DNA of 64,000 nt from Hymenobacter oligotrophus (GCF_003574965.1 NZ_CP032317.1:1798001-1862000); one strand, 5' to 3'; counted from the first letter of the stretch, positions 47,328 through 56,417 are shown. The notes: generated by a model from the sequence alone, not told the origin. Numbers and translations are program-made.

Positions 47328-48830
47328 TCAGACGGGCAAGGCGTTTTCCTTCTCTACCTCGCCGGCCACCACCTGCCCCGATATCAGCGAAGGCGGCACG
47401 CCCGGGCCTGGCACCGTAAGCTGGCCCGTAAAGTACAGGTTGCTCACTTTGGGGCTTTTGAGCGTGGGTTTGAGGATGGCAGTTTGGCGCAGGGTATTGG
47501 CCAGCCCGTAGGCATTGCCCTTAAAGGCGTGGTAATCCTCGATGAAGTCGCGGTGGGCGTAGCTGCGGCAGTACACCACGGCGTCGCGCACGCTCTGGCC
47601 GGTGTGTTGCTCGAGGCGCGTCATCACCATATCGTAGTACCGCTGGCGGGTGGTTTCGTCGTCGCCCCCTAGGCCGGGGGCCACGGGTATCAGCAGGAAC
47701 AGGTTTTCGCAGCCTTCGGGCGCCAAGGATGGGTCGGTTACGCTGGGTACCGAGGCGTAGAATAACGGCTTGCTGGGCCAGCGCGGCGCCTCGTAAATCT
47801 CGTGGGCGTGCTGGTTGAAGTCTTCGTCGAAGAACAGGTTATGGTGCCGCACGTTGTTGAGGCGCTTGTTCAGGCCTACGTAAAACAGCAACGACGAGGG
47901 CGCCATGGTGCGCGTTTCCCAGTACTTGGGCGAGTAGTGCCGGTGCTCGGGGGCCAGCAGTTGTTGCTCCACGTGGTGGTAATCGGCGCCGGCTACTACG
48001 ATATCGGCCTCCACCAGACCGCTGCTGGTGCGCACGCCGGTGGCGCGGCCGTTCTGCACCTCAATCAGCTCTACTTCTTGGCTGTAGCGGAACTCGACGC
48101 CCTGCTCCTCAGCCACGCGCACCATGCCGCGCACTATCTCGTGCATGCCGCCCATGGGGTACCAGGTACCTAGGGCCAGGTCGGCGTAGTTCATGAGCGA
48201 GTACAGCGCGGGCGTGTTTTGCGGCGTAGCACCCAAAAACAACACCGGAAACTCCATCAACTCCACCAGCTTGGGGTGGCGGAAAAACTTGCGCACGTGG
48301 GTGTGCATGTTCTGGAGCAAATCGAGCCGCACGGCATCCACGAGCAGGCGCGGGTCGGCAAACTCCAGCACCGAGCGGCCGGGCTTGTTCACGAACTTGC
48401 TCATGCCCACCCGGTACTTATAGCCCGCCTGACCTAGGAAATCGTCGAGGCGGCGGCCGGCGCCGGGCTCCAGCTGCTCAAACATGCGGCGCAGGGCTTC
48501 CATGTCGGCCGGCACATCCAGGAAATCGTTGTGGCCAAACACCACGCGGTACGAGGGGTCGAGGCGAACGAGGTTGTAGAAATCGGCCGGCGTGTGGCCG
48601 AAGCGGGCAAAAAACTGCTCAAATACATCGGGCATCCAGTACCAGCTCGGGCCCATATCAAAGGTGAAGCCCTGCGTGCGAAACACGCGCGCCCGCCCGC
48701 CGGGGCCGTCGTTTTTTTCGAGCACCGTAACGCGGTAACCGCGCTGCGCCAACGAGGCAGCAGCGGCCAAACCGGCAAAGCCAGCCCCTATCACGATTAC
48801 TTTTTTACTGGGTTGGGCGGAGGTACTCAA
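47328..48830 (-). CDS. crtI: phytoene desaturase
   Basis: A 500-aa FAD-dependent desaturase converting phytoene to lycopene. FAD motif VIVIGAGFAGLAAAASLAQRG at about 11-31, GRARVFRTQGFTFDMGPSWYWMP in the next 40 residues, and the C-terminal NLYFTGQLTVPGPGVPPSLISGQVVA signature. The frame has no ATG near the conserved N-terminus: a TTG at 48830 fits best, a GTG at about 48879 would add 16 residues. A TACCTTTC (one base off the -7 consensus) lies about 20 bases upstream of the TTG. Confidence 0.92.
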   Translation of the reverse strand: MSTSAQPSKKVIVIGAGFAGLAAAASLAQRGYRVTVLEKNDGPGGRARVFRTQGFTFDMGPSWYWMPDVFEQFFARFGHTPADFYNLVRLDPSYRVVFGHNDFLDVPADMEALRRMFEQLEPGAGRRLDDFLGQAGYKYRVGMSKFVNKPGRSVLEFADPRLLVDAVRLDLLQNMHTHVRKFFRHPKLVELMEFPVLFLGATPQNTPALYSLMNYADLALGTWYPMGGMHEIVRGMVRVAEEQGVEFRYSQEVELIEVQNGRATGVRTSSGLVEADIVVAGADYHHVEQQLLAPEHRHYSPKYWETRTMAPSSLLFYVGLNKRLNNVRHHNLFFDEDFNQHAHEIYEAPRWPSKPLFYASVPSVTDPSLAPEGCENLFLLIPVAPGLGGDDETTRQRYYDMVMTRLEQHTGQSVRDAVVYCRSYAHRDFIEDYHAFKGNAYGLANTLRQTAILKPTLKSPKVSNLYFTGQLTVPGPGVPPSLISGQVVAGEVEKENALPV

Positions 48831-48926
48831 GCGCTGTACAGATGTTGATGAAAGGTAGCAAGCTACCAAATGTGCCCGCACTTTGTTTTGGCGGCGGCCG
48901 GCGGGCACCTAGGGCCGCACAAAAAA

Positions 48927-48969
48927 GGCCGCAAGCCACGCCCTCCGGTTGAGGTTGCAGCTTGCGGCC
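48927..48969 (-). terminator. rho-independent terminator of the ECF sigma factor gene
   Basis: A perfect 10-bp stem (48927-48936 with 48960-48969), 23-nt loop, followed on the minus strand by TTTTTTG. It separates the sigma gene from crtI. Confidence 0.75.
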
Positions 48970-49002
48970 CGTGCACGCTCCCGACTCGATTACTCCTTCC
49001 CC

Positions 49003-49518
49003 CTACGCGCCGGGAGCGTAGACCTTAAGCGCACTCTTGAGCTCCTTGCGGGCTATGTGAATGCGGTTCTTGACGGTGCCAATCGGAATCTGCAGCTTCT
49101 CTGCAATTTCCTGGTATTTGTAGCCGATGTAGTACATCATGAAAGGCGTGCGGTACTCGTGGCCGAGGTGCGCAATGGCTTCGTTGATGTCCGTCACCAC
49201 GAAGTCCGACTGGGCGCCGTTGTGCGTGATGTAGTTCTCATCGGTGTTGAAGTACTGGAAGTACTCAGTGGTATCAATGTGGCTGTTGCGCTTCGTTATC
49301 TTATTGTAATTGTTGATAAACGTGTTGCGCATTATGGTGTAAAGCCACGCCTTCAGGTTGGTCCCTGCCTTGAACTTCTCTTTGTTCAGCAGGGCCTTAA
49401 GCAGGGTTTCTTGCACCAAATCCTTGGCGTCGTCGGCGTCGCGGGTGAGGTTCATCGCCACGGGCCGAAGCGAGTAGGAAATCTTTTGTACTTGGTTGGT
49501 GAATTCCAGGGAAGTCAT
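49003..49518 (-). CDS. ECF-type RNA polymerase sigma factor
   Basis: A 171-aa group IV sigma factor. Region 2 (about 5-80) has DADDAKDLVQETLLKALLN and NLKAWLYTIMRNTFINNYNK; region 4 (about 115-165) has YIGYKYQEIAEKLQIPIGTVKNRIHIARKEL. It has no region 3 or N-terminal region 1.1. No anti-sigma gene is adjacent. It lies between the CarH-like regulator and crtI, with its own terminator and a TATGTTTG -7 element at 49553-49560, so it may direct transcription of the pigment genes. That link is inferred from position only. Confidence 0.92.
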   Translation of the reverse strand: MTSLEFTNQVQKISYSLRPVAMNLTRDADDAKDLVQETLLKALLNKEKFKAGTNLKAWLYTIMRNTFINNYNKITKRNSHIDTTEYFQYFNTDENYITHNGAQSDFVVTDINEAIAHLGHEYRTPFMMYYIGYKYQEIAEKLQIPIGTVKNRIHIARKELKSALKVYAPGA

Positions 49519-49752
49519 ACGCCTGTTTAACTTTCAATACCCAAAAGCTAAACAAACATACGAAACTACTTCATAAGCATACGTGCCTGCCGTCCCTTTT
49601 TTTCGCGGTTTCGGTGAACCACCCCCAAAACTCGATGAACACCACTCACTGCCCGATAAAAGCTTGTTAAAGATATTTAGCCAAATTCGTTAATGCGGTT
49701 TTAATTGCCGAGCTAACAAACTGCAATACAACTATTTGCATATTTCATCAAA

Positions 49753-50670
49753 TCACACCGCCTCATTGCTCGCGGCTACGGTTTCTGTTGAAGCCAGCTG
49801 TTGAACGAGGGCAATGAAATCGGTCATGCGCTGCACCCGCTGAAAGCGCGGCGGCATTTCGGCTTCGGCTTGCAGCGCCGGGCCGTACAACACAAACTCG
49901 GCGCTGGGGCACAGCGTGCCCAGCTCCTGCAGAAACTGCTGTACCCGGTCGCGCTCGGGCACGGTAGTAAGTACCGAGGCCACGTAGTGCGGTTTGTAGC
50001 ACGCGCACACGGCGCTCAGCTCGCGCACAGGCAGGTTTTGCCCTAGGTACAATACGTGGTGCTGGCGTACGCGCAGCAGGTAGTTCATAAACAGCAAAGC
50101 CAGCTCGTGTAGTTCGCCTTCGGGCAAAAACAACACCCAGCGGGTGGTGGTGCCGGCCTCAACGGGCGGCAGGGCATCGGCGGCGGCCAACAGCTTTTGG
50201 CGCAGCAGGTGCGAGGCCATGTGCTCCTGCGCCGGGTTGAGGCTGCCGGTTTGCCAGAGCACCCCAATCCGGTACAGAAAGGGGTACACGATATGAATCA
50301 TGGTGTGCTCGAACCCGATTTCCTTGGCCGCGCGCGCAATTACGTGGCTGAGTTTGGGCTCATCCATGTCCAGGGTGGCCGTGAGCAGCTCGGTTATCTG
50401 CGGGTTGTACAGGTGCGGATCGATGCAACAGGCTGCAACGGCCTGGCATAGCTCCTGCTCCGAAAGGCTAGCCACTTGCGAAATGCGGTGGCCCCGTTCG
50501 CACAGGGTGGCCACGTTCAGCAGGCGGCGCAGGTCGGCGTCGTAATACGTACGAATGTTGGTGGCGGTGCGCTCGGGGCGCAACACGCCGTAGCGCTGCT
50601 CCCACATTCGGATGGTGTGCGCCTTGATGCCGGAAAGGCTTTCCAGGTCCTTAATTGAAAACTGGCCCAC
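49753..50670 (-). CDS. MerR-type regulator with cobalamin-binding domain (CarH/LitR-like)
   Basis: A 305-aa regulator, starting at a GTG at 50670 (GQFSIKDLESLSG). The MerR helix-turn-helix is residues 3-70 (IKAHTIRMWEQRYGVLRPERTATNIRTY). A helical bundle with the W-x9-E-H motif follows (W139, E149-H150), the adenosylcobalamin-sensing signature of CarH. Next comes a B12-binding fold with E186-L-H188-E-L-A, giving the lower axial His (the usual Gly replaced by Ala), then S232-V-L and G263-P. Such proteins repress carotenoid genes in the dark and release DNA on light. Adjacent crtZ, sigma and crt genes support this role. Missing: the His next to the Trp known from Thermus CarH is Gln140 here. 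Confidence 0.88.
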   Translation of the reverse strand: MGQFSIKDLESLSGIKAHTIRMWEQRYGVLRPERTATNIRTYYDADLRRLLNVATLCERGHRISQVASLSEQELCQAVAACCIDPHLYNPQITELLTATLDMDEPKLSHVIARAAKEIGFEHTMIHIVYPFLYRIGVLWQTGSLNPAQEHMASHLLRQKLLAAADALPPVEAGTTTRWVLFLPEGELHELALLFMNYLLRVRQHHVLYLGQNLPVRELSAVCACYKPHYVASVLTTVPERDRVQQFLQELGTLCPSAEFVLYGPALQAEAEMPPRFQRVQRMTDFIALVQQLASTETVAASNEAV

Positions 50671-50698
50671 GGAACAGGAAGAGAGGTAAGAAAATAAG

Positions 50699-51196
50699 TT
50701 AAGCAACGCGGCTCTGCGCGGAGCCGGGTCGGCTGGTTTGGGACTTGCGGCGCGCCAAGGCAAAATATTTGGGCGAAACCCACAGCAAGCCAAACTCCTC
50801 GCTGCCCTCGCGGCCGGTGGTTTTGTGGTGCATTTTGTGGGCCATGTTAAGGGCGCGCAGGTAGGCGTTACTGGTGCGCTTCCAAAAGGGCAAGCGCCGG
50901 TGAATGAGCACATCGTGCACGAAAAAGTAGAGCGTGCCGTACACGGCCACGCCCATGCCCACCCAGTAGCGCCAATCCTTTTCGGGGCCGCCGTACACCA
51001 TCAGCAGCATCGACAAGCCGCCGTAGAACAGAAAGAAAAAGTCGTTGCGCTCGAACCGGTGCGGGTGCCGCACGTGGTGCGAGCGGTGCAAAAACCACAG
51101 CGGGCCATGCAACACAAATTTGTGCATGAACCACGCCACGAATTCCATACCCAGAAAGGTAAGGGCCACCAAGGCCGCGCCAGTCAGAGGAGTCAT
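50699..51196 (-). CDS. crtZ: beta-carotene hydroxylase (CrtZ type)
   Basis: A 165-aa membrane di-iron hydroxylase adding 3-OH groups to beta-ionone rings (zeaxanthin, or astaxanthin with CrtW). The four His motifs of the fatty-acid-hydroxylase family are complete: HKFVLH (about 25), HRSHHVRH (about 37), HDVLIHRR (about 94) and HKMHHKTT (about 122). Four TM segments are expected. ATG at 51196. The CarH-like gene starts 28 bp downstream, so both are probably on one transcript. Confidence 0.95.
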   Translation of the reverse strand: MTPLTGAALVALTFLGMEFVAWFMHKFVLHGPLWFLHRSHHVRHPHRFERNDFFFLFYGGLSMLLMVYGGPEKDWRYWVGMGVAVYGTLYFFVHDVLIHRRLPFWKRTSNAYLRALNMAHKMHHKTTGREGSEEFGLLWVSPKYFALARRKSQTSRPGSAQSRVA

Positions 51197-51294
51197 GGTA
51201 TGCTAACCGCAAGAAGTGGTACTTGTTTTATTTAACCGCCTAGGTGGCACGCGGGCGGCAGCGGAAGTTAGCGCTTCGGCGGCCACAACAGCAA

Positions 51295-51373
51295 CGACGC
51301 GCGGCGCTCTGCCGGCAGGCGGGTGGTAGGCTTAATTACACCCGAGTGCCCCGAAGCAGAAAGCCGCGCGTCG
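51295..51373. repeat. long-range inverted repeat
   Basis: Perfect 11-bp arms (51295-51305 with 51363-51373) 57 bp apart, in the gap between the enoyl-CoA hydratase stop and the crtZ start. It may end the hydratase transcript, but no U tract follows. Confidence 0.4.
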
Positions 51374-51395
51374 CGTAGCGGTGGTTACCCCGGCG

Positions 51396-52205
51396 TTAAT
51401 TCCAGGTAATCTTCTCTTTGTTAAGGAAGGCCGAAATGCCCCGGCGGCAGTCTTCGGAGCCGCGGGCCTCGGCGTTGAGCCGCGCGGCGTAGCGCAGGCT
51501 TTCTTCGAGGGGCAGCTCCGGAATGCGGCCAATCATTTCCTTCGTGATTTCCATGCTTTGCCCCGAATTTTCGACGCAAAGCCTGCGGGCGAAGCGGTAC
51601 ACGTGGTCGGCGAGTTGCTCGGCGGGCACTACCTCGTTGATGAGGTTGTAGGCCGCCGCTTTTTCAGCCGAAAACACGTCGCCGGTGAGCAGCAGCTGCT
51701 TGGTGCGGGCCTCGCCTATTTTGCGCAGCAGGAATACGCTCACAATCGCGGGCAGGAAACCAATTTTCACCTCGGTGTAGCCAAACTTGGCCTCGGGCAC
51801 GGCAAACGAAAAATCGCACAGCGTGGCCAAGCCGCAGCCCCCCGCAAGGGCGTGGCCCTGTACCTGGGCAATTACGACTTTTTTGAGGGTGTAAATCTGG
51901 TGAAACAACTGCATCAGGTGCGTCGAGTCGGCCAGGTTATCGGTGTAGCCGAAGTTTTGCAGTTCCTGAATGTAGCCTAGGTCGGCGCCGGCGCAAAAGG
52001 CCGGGCCTTCGGCGCGCAGCACCACCACTTTGCAGCGGGGGTCGTTCTCGGCGTACTCGAAGGCCTGCTTCAGCTCGGTTACCAGCTCCGAGCTCAGGGC
52101 ATTGCGTTTTTCGGGGCGGTTGAGCGTGATGTAGCCGATGGCCTCATTCGCTTCGTAGCGAATGTACTGTAACGCTTCTAGCTCTTGGGTAGCCATATCT
52201 TCCAT
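51396..52205 (-). CDS. enoyl-CoA hydratase/isomerase family protein
   Basis: A 269-aa crotonase-fold enzyme. The first oxyanion segment is LRAEGPAFCAGADLGYIQ (about 63-80), the second is VQGHALAGGCGLATLCDFSFA (about 115-135) and the active-site Glu region is TEVKIGFLPAIVS. It lacks one of the two paired Glu residues at the classical hydratase positions (GCG at the first site), so the acyl-CoA reaction may be methylglutaconyl-CoA hydratase-like. Two ATGs (52205, 52196) both fit; I give the longer one. A good promoter lies 120 bp upstream. Confidence 0.88.
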   Translation of the reverse strand: MEDMATQELEALQYIRYEANEAIGYITLNRPEKRNALSSELVTELKQAFEYAENDPRCKVVVLRAEGPAFCAGADLGYIQELQNFGYTDNLADSTHLMQLFHQIYTLKKVVIAQVQGHALAGGCGLATLCDFSFAVPEAKFGYTEVKIGFLPAIVSVFLLRKIGEARTKQLLLTGDVFSAEKAAAYNLINEVVPAEQLADHVYRFARRLCVENSGQSMEITKEMIGRIPELPLEESLRYAARLNAEARGSEDCRRGISAFLNKEKITWN

Positions 52206-52327
52206 GAGTCGTCGTTGCGTGTGGGATGTGGTGGAGGGCCGGGGCGCGCGGTGTTCCGGGCCGTTGGCGGCCCGGCAGCGGAGCCGTACAGGCCCGGTGC
52301 GCGGCGGTGGCCCAAACGGACTCGGGT

Positions 52328-52357
52328 CAAACCTAACAAAAATGATGCGACATCAAA
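52328..52357 (-). promoter_or_regulatory. Bacteroidota-type promoter of the enoyl-CoA hydratase gene
   Basis: Minus strand: TTTG (52357-52354), 18 nt, TAGGTTTG (52335-52328), an exact consensus match. The leader would be about 115 nt and includes a GC-rich hairpin (7-bp stem near 52257-52276). Confidence 0.7.
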
Positions 52358-52429
52358 ACCAGCCGGCTAAGGTGCTGCACCGAGAGAATGTACGAAGGAA
52401 TAACGAGTTTGGACGGGGGCCTGCTAAAC

Positions 52430-54703
52430 TTAGTTGGATAGTGCAACTCGCTGATGCCTTAAGCCAGTTGTTACTTGCTGCACCACAGCGCCTTGCGTAG
52501 TTACATCGTGCGCGCGCATGCCCAGGCCTTGCAGTTGCGGCAACAGGCGCGCCACGTACCACGCGCGGCACGACGAATCGAACACCACCAAGGCCCTAGG
52601 TCCGAAGGTGGCCAGCAGCTGCTCGGGCCACACGCGGGCGTTGCGGCGCAGCACCACCACATCAACGGGCACGGGCTGCTGGCCTTTCCAGAGGCGTTGG
52701 CTAACGTAGGCCACGCGCAAGCCGTGCCAGCTGAGGAGCACCGGCCCGCCCGGACCTAGGTGGCGCACGGCCAGCTGCGGCGGCCAGCCGGCCACGTAGC
52801 GCACTTGCCGGTTGCCGCGCTCGGTTAGGCCCGGCAACACGCGGTAGGTTTGCTCGGTGTGGTTGAGCGGCAGCGAGTCGGGCGTGAGGATGAGGGCCGA
52901 GGCGCCATCGTGCAAGCCCAGGGCCGAGCGCCGCGGAATGCTATAGATAACGAGGCGTTTATCGGCGGCAATGCGCCGATCGGCTTGCACGCGGCTGCCC
53001 GAGAACCCCAGCAGCACCACGGCCGCCGCGCCCAGCCACACCATCCGCCGCCACGCCGCAAAAGCCAGCAGCAAAGCAATGAGCAGGTACAGCAGCCAGG
53101 TTTGCGGCGGCGTGAGGTGAATGCCCGTAACCAATGCGCCGGGCATGGCCTCGCCTACCCACACAATGTATTCGTTGAACAGCCAGATCAGCTTTTCGAA
53201 CACCCATCCCAGGCCGCGCGGAAGCCACAGCAACGCTTGCAGGCCCGTGAGTTGCACGGCGCCTTCGGCCAACAACGCCACGGCTTGCAGCCCTAGGCCC
53301 ACGTACAGCGCCAACGACGACAAGGGCACTGCCACCAAATTGGAAAGCAAAAAGCTGAGCGGAAACTGGTGAAAATAGAACAAGCCCAGCGGAAACGTAG
53401 CCACTTGCGCCGCCAACGAAAGCGCCACGGCCTGCCACACCGCATCCAGGGCCCAACCCGTGCCGCCTAGCAGCTTTTGCTGCCAGCGCGGCTGCCACGG
53501 CCGAATGCGGCGGGCTGCCCACTCCTGCGCATCAACCCAGTGGGCAATGCGCGGCTGCAGGTACACGATGCTGAGCACGGCCAGAAACGAGAGCTGAAAG
53601 CCTACATCGACGAGCAGGTACGGGTCGTAGAGCAGCAGGCAGAAGGCGGCCACCGCCAACGTGTTGTACATGTTGCTTTGCCGGCCCGCGGCCCGCGCCG
53701 CGGCCACAAACGTGAACATTACGGCTGCCCGCAGCACCGAGGCCGACAAGCCCGTGAGGAACGCGTAAGCCCAAATTACCAGCAGCCCCACCCCTGCCGA
53801 CCACACCCGAAATCCGCGCGTGTTGCCGAAAAACCGACCTAGCACCAGCTGCAACACCCCAAACAGTAACCCCACCTGCAAGCCCGACACGGCCATGATG
53901 TGCGTGGTACCGGTGTTGGCGTAGGCCTGCTTGGTGTCGCGGTCTACCTCGTCTTTCAGGCCCAGCACCAAGGCATTGGCAATGGCAAACTCGCGCTTGG
54001 CCGTAACGTAGCGCCTGAACACGCCTTCCAACTCTTTGGCGGCTTGCATGCTGTAGTAGCGCAGCCAGTTGGGCGGCCGGAGCGCAACTACGCGGTACTG
54101 ATCGGGGTGGACGAACTGCTGGTGGTAAATCTGGTGGTAGCTGAGGTAGCGCCGGTAGTCGAACTCGCCGGGGTTGAGCGGTGCTTTGGCCGGCGCTGGC
54201 GCACCGCGCACCAACCACACCTGCCCGTAATGCGGCTCCTGCGCCCCGGCCTCGTACCTAGGCACCGATACCCGCACGCCACCTAGGGCCGGGCGCCACT
54301 GCCCCGCCACCCGCACCGCCGACACGCGCAAAGTGGTGGCGTACGTGTTGGGCCGCACCACGGTGTAGTCGTCCACCACGGCGCGGTAAAACTCCACGGG
54401 GCCTTGGTGATACAGGTGTTCGGGGCGGCGGCTTTCGGTGGCTTGTTGGGCTACGGTGGTGCCGGCCAGCACCACCACACCCAGGCCCAGCAGGCCCACG
54501 GCATCGTGGGCACTGGGCGCGCCTGCCCGCGTGGCCCACCAATTAGCCCCTAGGTACAATGCTGTGCCTGCTGCCAACCAGGGCAATAGTTCGGGCAATG
54601 CCTCGCCCCAGTAAAACCAGCTTACGATTCCCAGAACCAAAGCCAACACGAGCCGAACCGCCGGGTGTGTGGCCCACGGAATGGTGGTGGAGCGAATTAC
54701 CAT
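52430..54703 (-). CDS. comEC: ComEC/Rec2 family DNA-uptake membrane protein
   Basis: A 757-aa polytopic protein. The N-terminal region with three TM helices and a DUF4131/OB-like domain (about 25-215) leads into the competence domain (about 220-500). The core shows AIANALVLGLKDEVDRDTKQAYANTGTTHIMAVSGLQVGLLFGV and FLTGLSASVLRAAVMFTFVAAAR, the typical ComEC signatures. The C-terminal metallo-beta-lactamase-like part (about 580-750) is reduced and has no H-x-H-x-D-H metal motif. It forms the inner-membrane channel for single-stranded DNA in natural competence. ATG at 54703 (a GTG 27 bases upstream is possible). Confidence 0.92.
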   Translation of the reverse strand: MVIRSTTIPWATHPAVRLVLALVLGIVSWFYWGEALPELLPWLAAGTALYLGANWWATRAGAPSAHDAVGLLGLGVVVLAGTTVAQQATESRRPEHLYHQGPVEFYRAVVDDYTVVRPNTYATTLRVSAVRVAGQWRPALGGVRVSVPRYEAGAQEPHYGQVWLVRGAPAPAKAPLNPGEFDYRRYLSYHQIYHQQFVHPDQYRVVALRPPNWLRYYSMQAAKELEGVFRRYVTAKREFAIANALVLGLKDEVDRDTKQAYANTGTTHIMAVSGLQVGLLFGVLQLVLGRFFGNTRGFRVWSAGVGLLVIWAYAFLTGLSASVLRAAVMFTFVAAARAAGRQSNMYNTLAVAAFCLLLYDPYLLVDVGFQLSFLAVLSIVYLQPRIAHWVDAQEWAARRIRPWQPRWQQKLLGGTGWALDAVWQAVALSLAAQVATFPLGLFYFHQFPLSFLLSNLVAVPLSSLALYVGLGLQAVALLAEGAVQLTGLQALLWLPRGLGWVFEKLIWLFNEYIVWVGEAMPGALVTGIHLTPPQTWLLYLLIALLLAFAAWRRMVWLGAAAVVLLGFSGSRVQADRRIAADKRLVIYSIPRRSALGLHDGASALILTPDSLPLNHTEQTYRVLPGLTERGNRQVRYVAGWPPQLAVRHLGPGGPVLLSWHGLRVAYVSQRLWKGQQPVPVDVVVLRRNARVWPEQLLATFGPRALVVFDSSCRAWYVARLLPQLQGLGMRAHDVTTQGAVVQQVTTGLRHQRVALSN

Positions 54704-54805
54704 AGCCTGCCTTCTATAAAAATCCTTCACCTATACTTTCCGACCTAGGCAGGTTTGTACGGGCCAGGAATGCTTAGGGTGGCTACGGCCGGCGCGGCGC
54801 GTGCG

Positions 54806-55258
54806 CTACAAGCCTGCCGCTGCCGGGTTGCGCCATTCCATTTTGTAGTGCTGAATGTCGGCCTCGGTAAACTGCTCGCCTACTTTCTCGAAGCCGTGGC
54901 GCTCGTAAAAAGGCACCGCGCGCAGTTGCGCATTCAGGTACACCGTGGCTTCGGGGTGCATGGTTTGTACATCGCGCAGCACGGCTTTCAGGATAGCACT
55001 GCCTACTAGCTGGTTGCGGTACTCCTCGAGCACGGCAAAACGCTCCAGTTTCACGCCGCCCTCGGTGCGGCGCCAGCGGGCGGCGCCGCAGGGCGTGCCG
55101 TCGGTGGCTTGGGCCAGGTAGTGCGTGGCACCGGCTTGGTCGTGGGCGTCGTGCTCCAGCTCGCGCGGCACGTTCTGGCCTTCCACAAACACCTTTTCAC
55201 GGATGGCAAACGCCTGCTCAAGTTCTTCGGGAGCGGTGATGCGGTGGGCGGTAGTCAT
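54806..55258 (-). CDS. GNAT family N-acetyltransferase
   Basis: A 150-aa acetyltransferase of the ElaA/YjcF-like type. FAIREKVFVEGQNVPRELEHD at the N-terminus, GAARWRRTEGGVKLERFAVLEEYRNQLVGSAIL with the acetyl-CoA loop (E-Y-R-N-Q-L-V-G-S), and LNAQLRAVPFYERHGFEKVGEQF at the C-terminus are family typical. The ATG at 55258 gives a compact domain; upstream codons lie in the phoH terminator. Confidence 0.9.
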   Translation of the reverse strand: MTTAHRITAPEELEQAFAIREKVFVEGQNVPRELEHDAHDQAGATHYLAQATDGTPCGAARWRRTEGGVKLERFAVLEEYRNQLVGSAILKAVLRDVQTMHPEATVYLNAQLRAVPFYERHGFEKVGEQFTEADIQHYKMEWRNPAAAGL

Positions 55259-55285
55259 GGCAAAAGTAAGATTGAGAAAAGCACA

Positions 55286-55314
55286 ACGGCGCGGCAGCAA
55301 AGCTACCGCGCCGT
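55286..55314 (-). terminator. rho-independent terminator of phoH
   Basis: A 9-bp GC-rich stem (55286-55294 with 55306-55314), with an inner AGC/GCT extension, followed on the minus strand by TGTGCTTTTCTC. Confidence 0.65.
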
Positions 55315-55337
55315 CGAATATTATTAGCCAACGTAAC

Positions 55338-56417
55338 CTAGGCCTGCTCCTGGTTTACGGGCAACTCTTGCACGGGGCGGTCGTCGCCGTCGGCTTCGGT
55401 GGGGCGCTGGCCGGGTTGGTAGTAGCGCGCGGGGCGCACCGGGCGCTCGGCTTGGGCACGCTGCTGGTCGGCGTCGTGCTTGTCGTAGGCCATTACAATC
55501 TGCTTTACCAAGCGGTGACGCACCACGTCTTCGGCAGTCATTTCTACGAACCCAATGCCGGGCACGTCTTGCAGAATATCCAAAGCATGGAACAAGCCCG
55601 ATTTAATCTTCGTGGGCAAGTCAACCTGGCTCCGGTCGCCGTTCACCATCACTTTTGCATTCGGGCCCATGCGCGTCAAGAACATCTTCAGCTGCGAGGG
55701 CGTGGTGTTCTGGGCTTCGTCGAGCAATACAAAGGCGTGGTTGAGCGTGCGGCCGCGCATGTAGGCCAGCGGCGCAATCTCAATGGTCTTGTTCTCGAGG
55801 TAGAACTTAAACTTCTCGGGCGGCAGCATGTCCTCCAGCGCGTCGTAAATCGGGCGCAGGTAAGGGTCTACTTTCTCCTTCATGTCGCCGGGCAAAAAGC
55901 CTAGGTTCTCGCCGGCTTCTACCACGGGGCGCGAAATGATGATCTTCTTGACCTCCTTGTTTTTGAGGGCGCGCACGGCCAGGGCTACCGAAATATAGGT
56001 TTTGCCCGTACCGGCCGGCCCGAGGGCAAACACCAGGTCGTTTTTGTTTACGGCATCAACCAAGCGCTGCTGATTAGCGGTTTTGGCCTTGATGATGCCC
56101 CCTTTCGCGCCAAACAAAATTACGTCGGGCGACGAGGCGAGGCGGGCGTCCTCCAGCTCCTCATCCGACGAGCCTACGTACTGCGCCACGGTTTTGTCCG
56201 TAACCTGGCCGTACTGGTGGTAGTGCTCGAGCAGCGACGAAAGAATGTCGTTGATGCGCTGGATAACGGCCGTTTGGCCCTGGATCTTAATCTCGTTTCC
56301 GCGCGAAATGATTTTACTGCCGGGGAAGGCAGCCGCCAGCTGGCGGATATTTTGGTTGTCGGGGCCCAAGAAGTCGACTAGCGAAACGTTCTCAAGCGTG
56401 ATGACTTTCTCGACCAA
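55338..56417 (-). CDS. phoH: PhoH family ATPase / ribonuclease-associated protein
   Basis: About 359 aa from a TTG start at 56417 (VEKVITLENVSLVDFLG); a longer 399-aa reading to 56537 starts with a poorly conserved Ala/Ser-rich run. An N-terminal KH-like region (about 20-90, ISRGNEIKIQGQTAVIQRINDIL) precedes the PhoH ATPase domain with Walker A in GPAGTGKTYISVALA (about 155) and Walker B in HAFVLLDEAQN (about 255). PhoH proteins are cytoplasmic ATPases linked to RNA metabolism. The Pro/Gln-rich tail is species specific. Its stop TAG lies in CCTAGG and a hairpin follows. Divergent from the SAM-hydroxide adenosyltransferase gene. Confidence 0.92.
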   Translation of the reverse strand: MVEKVITLENVSLVDFLGPDNQNIRQLAAAFPGSKIISRGNEIKIQGQTAVIQRINDILSSLLEHYHQYGQVTDKTVAQYVGSSDEELEDARLASSPDVILFGAKGGIIKAKTANQQRLVDAVNKNDLVFALGPAGTGKTYISVALAVRALKNKEVKKIIISRPVVEAGENLGFLPGDMKEKVDPYLRPIYDALEDMLPPEKFKFYLENKTIEIAPLAYMRGRTLNHAFVLLDEAQNTTPSQLKMFLTRMGPNAKVMVNGDRSQVDLPTKIKSGLFHALDILQDVPGIGFVEMTAEDVVRHRLVKQIVMAYDKHDADQQRAQAERPVRPARYYQPGQRPTEADGDDRPVQELPVNQEQA

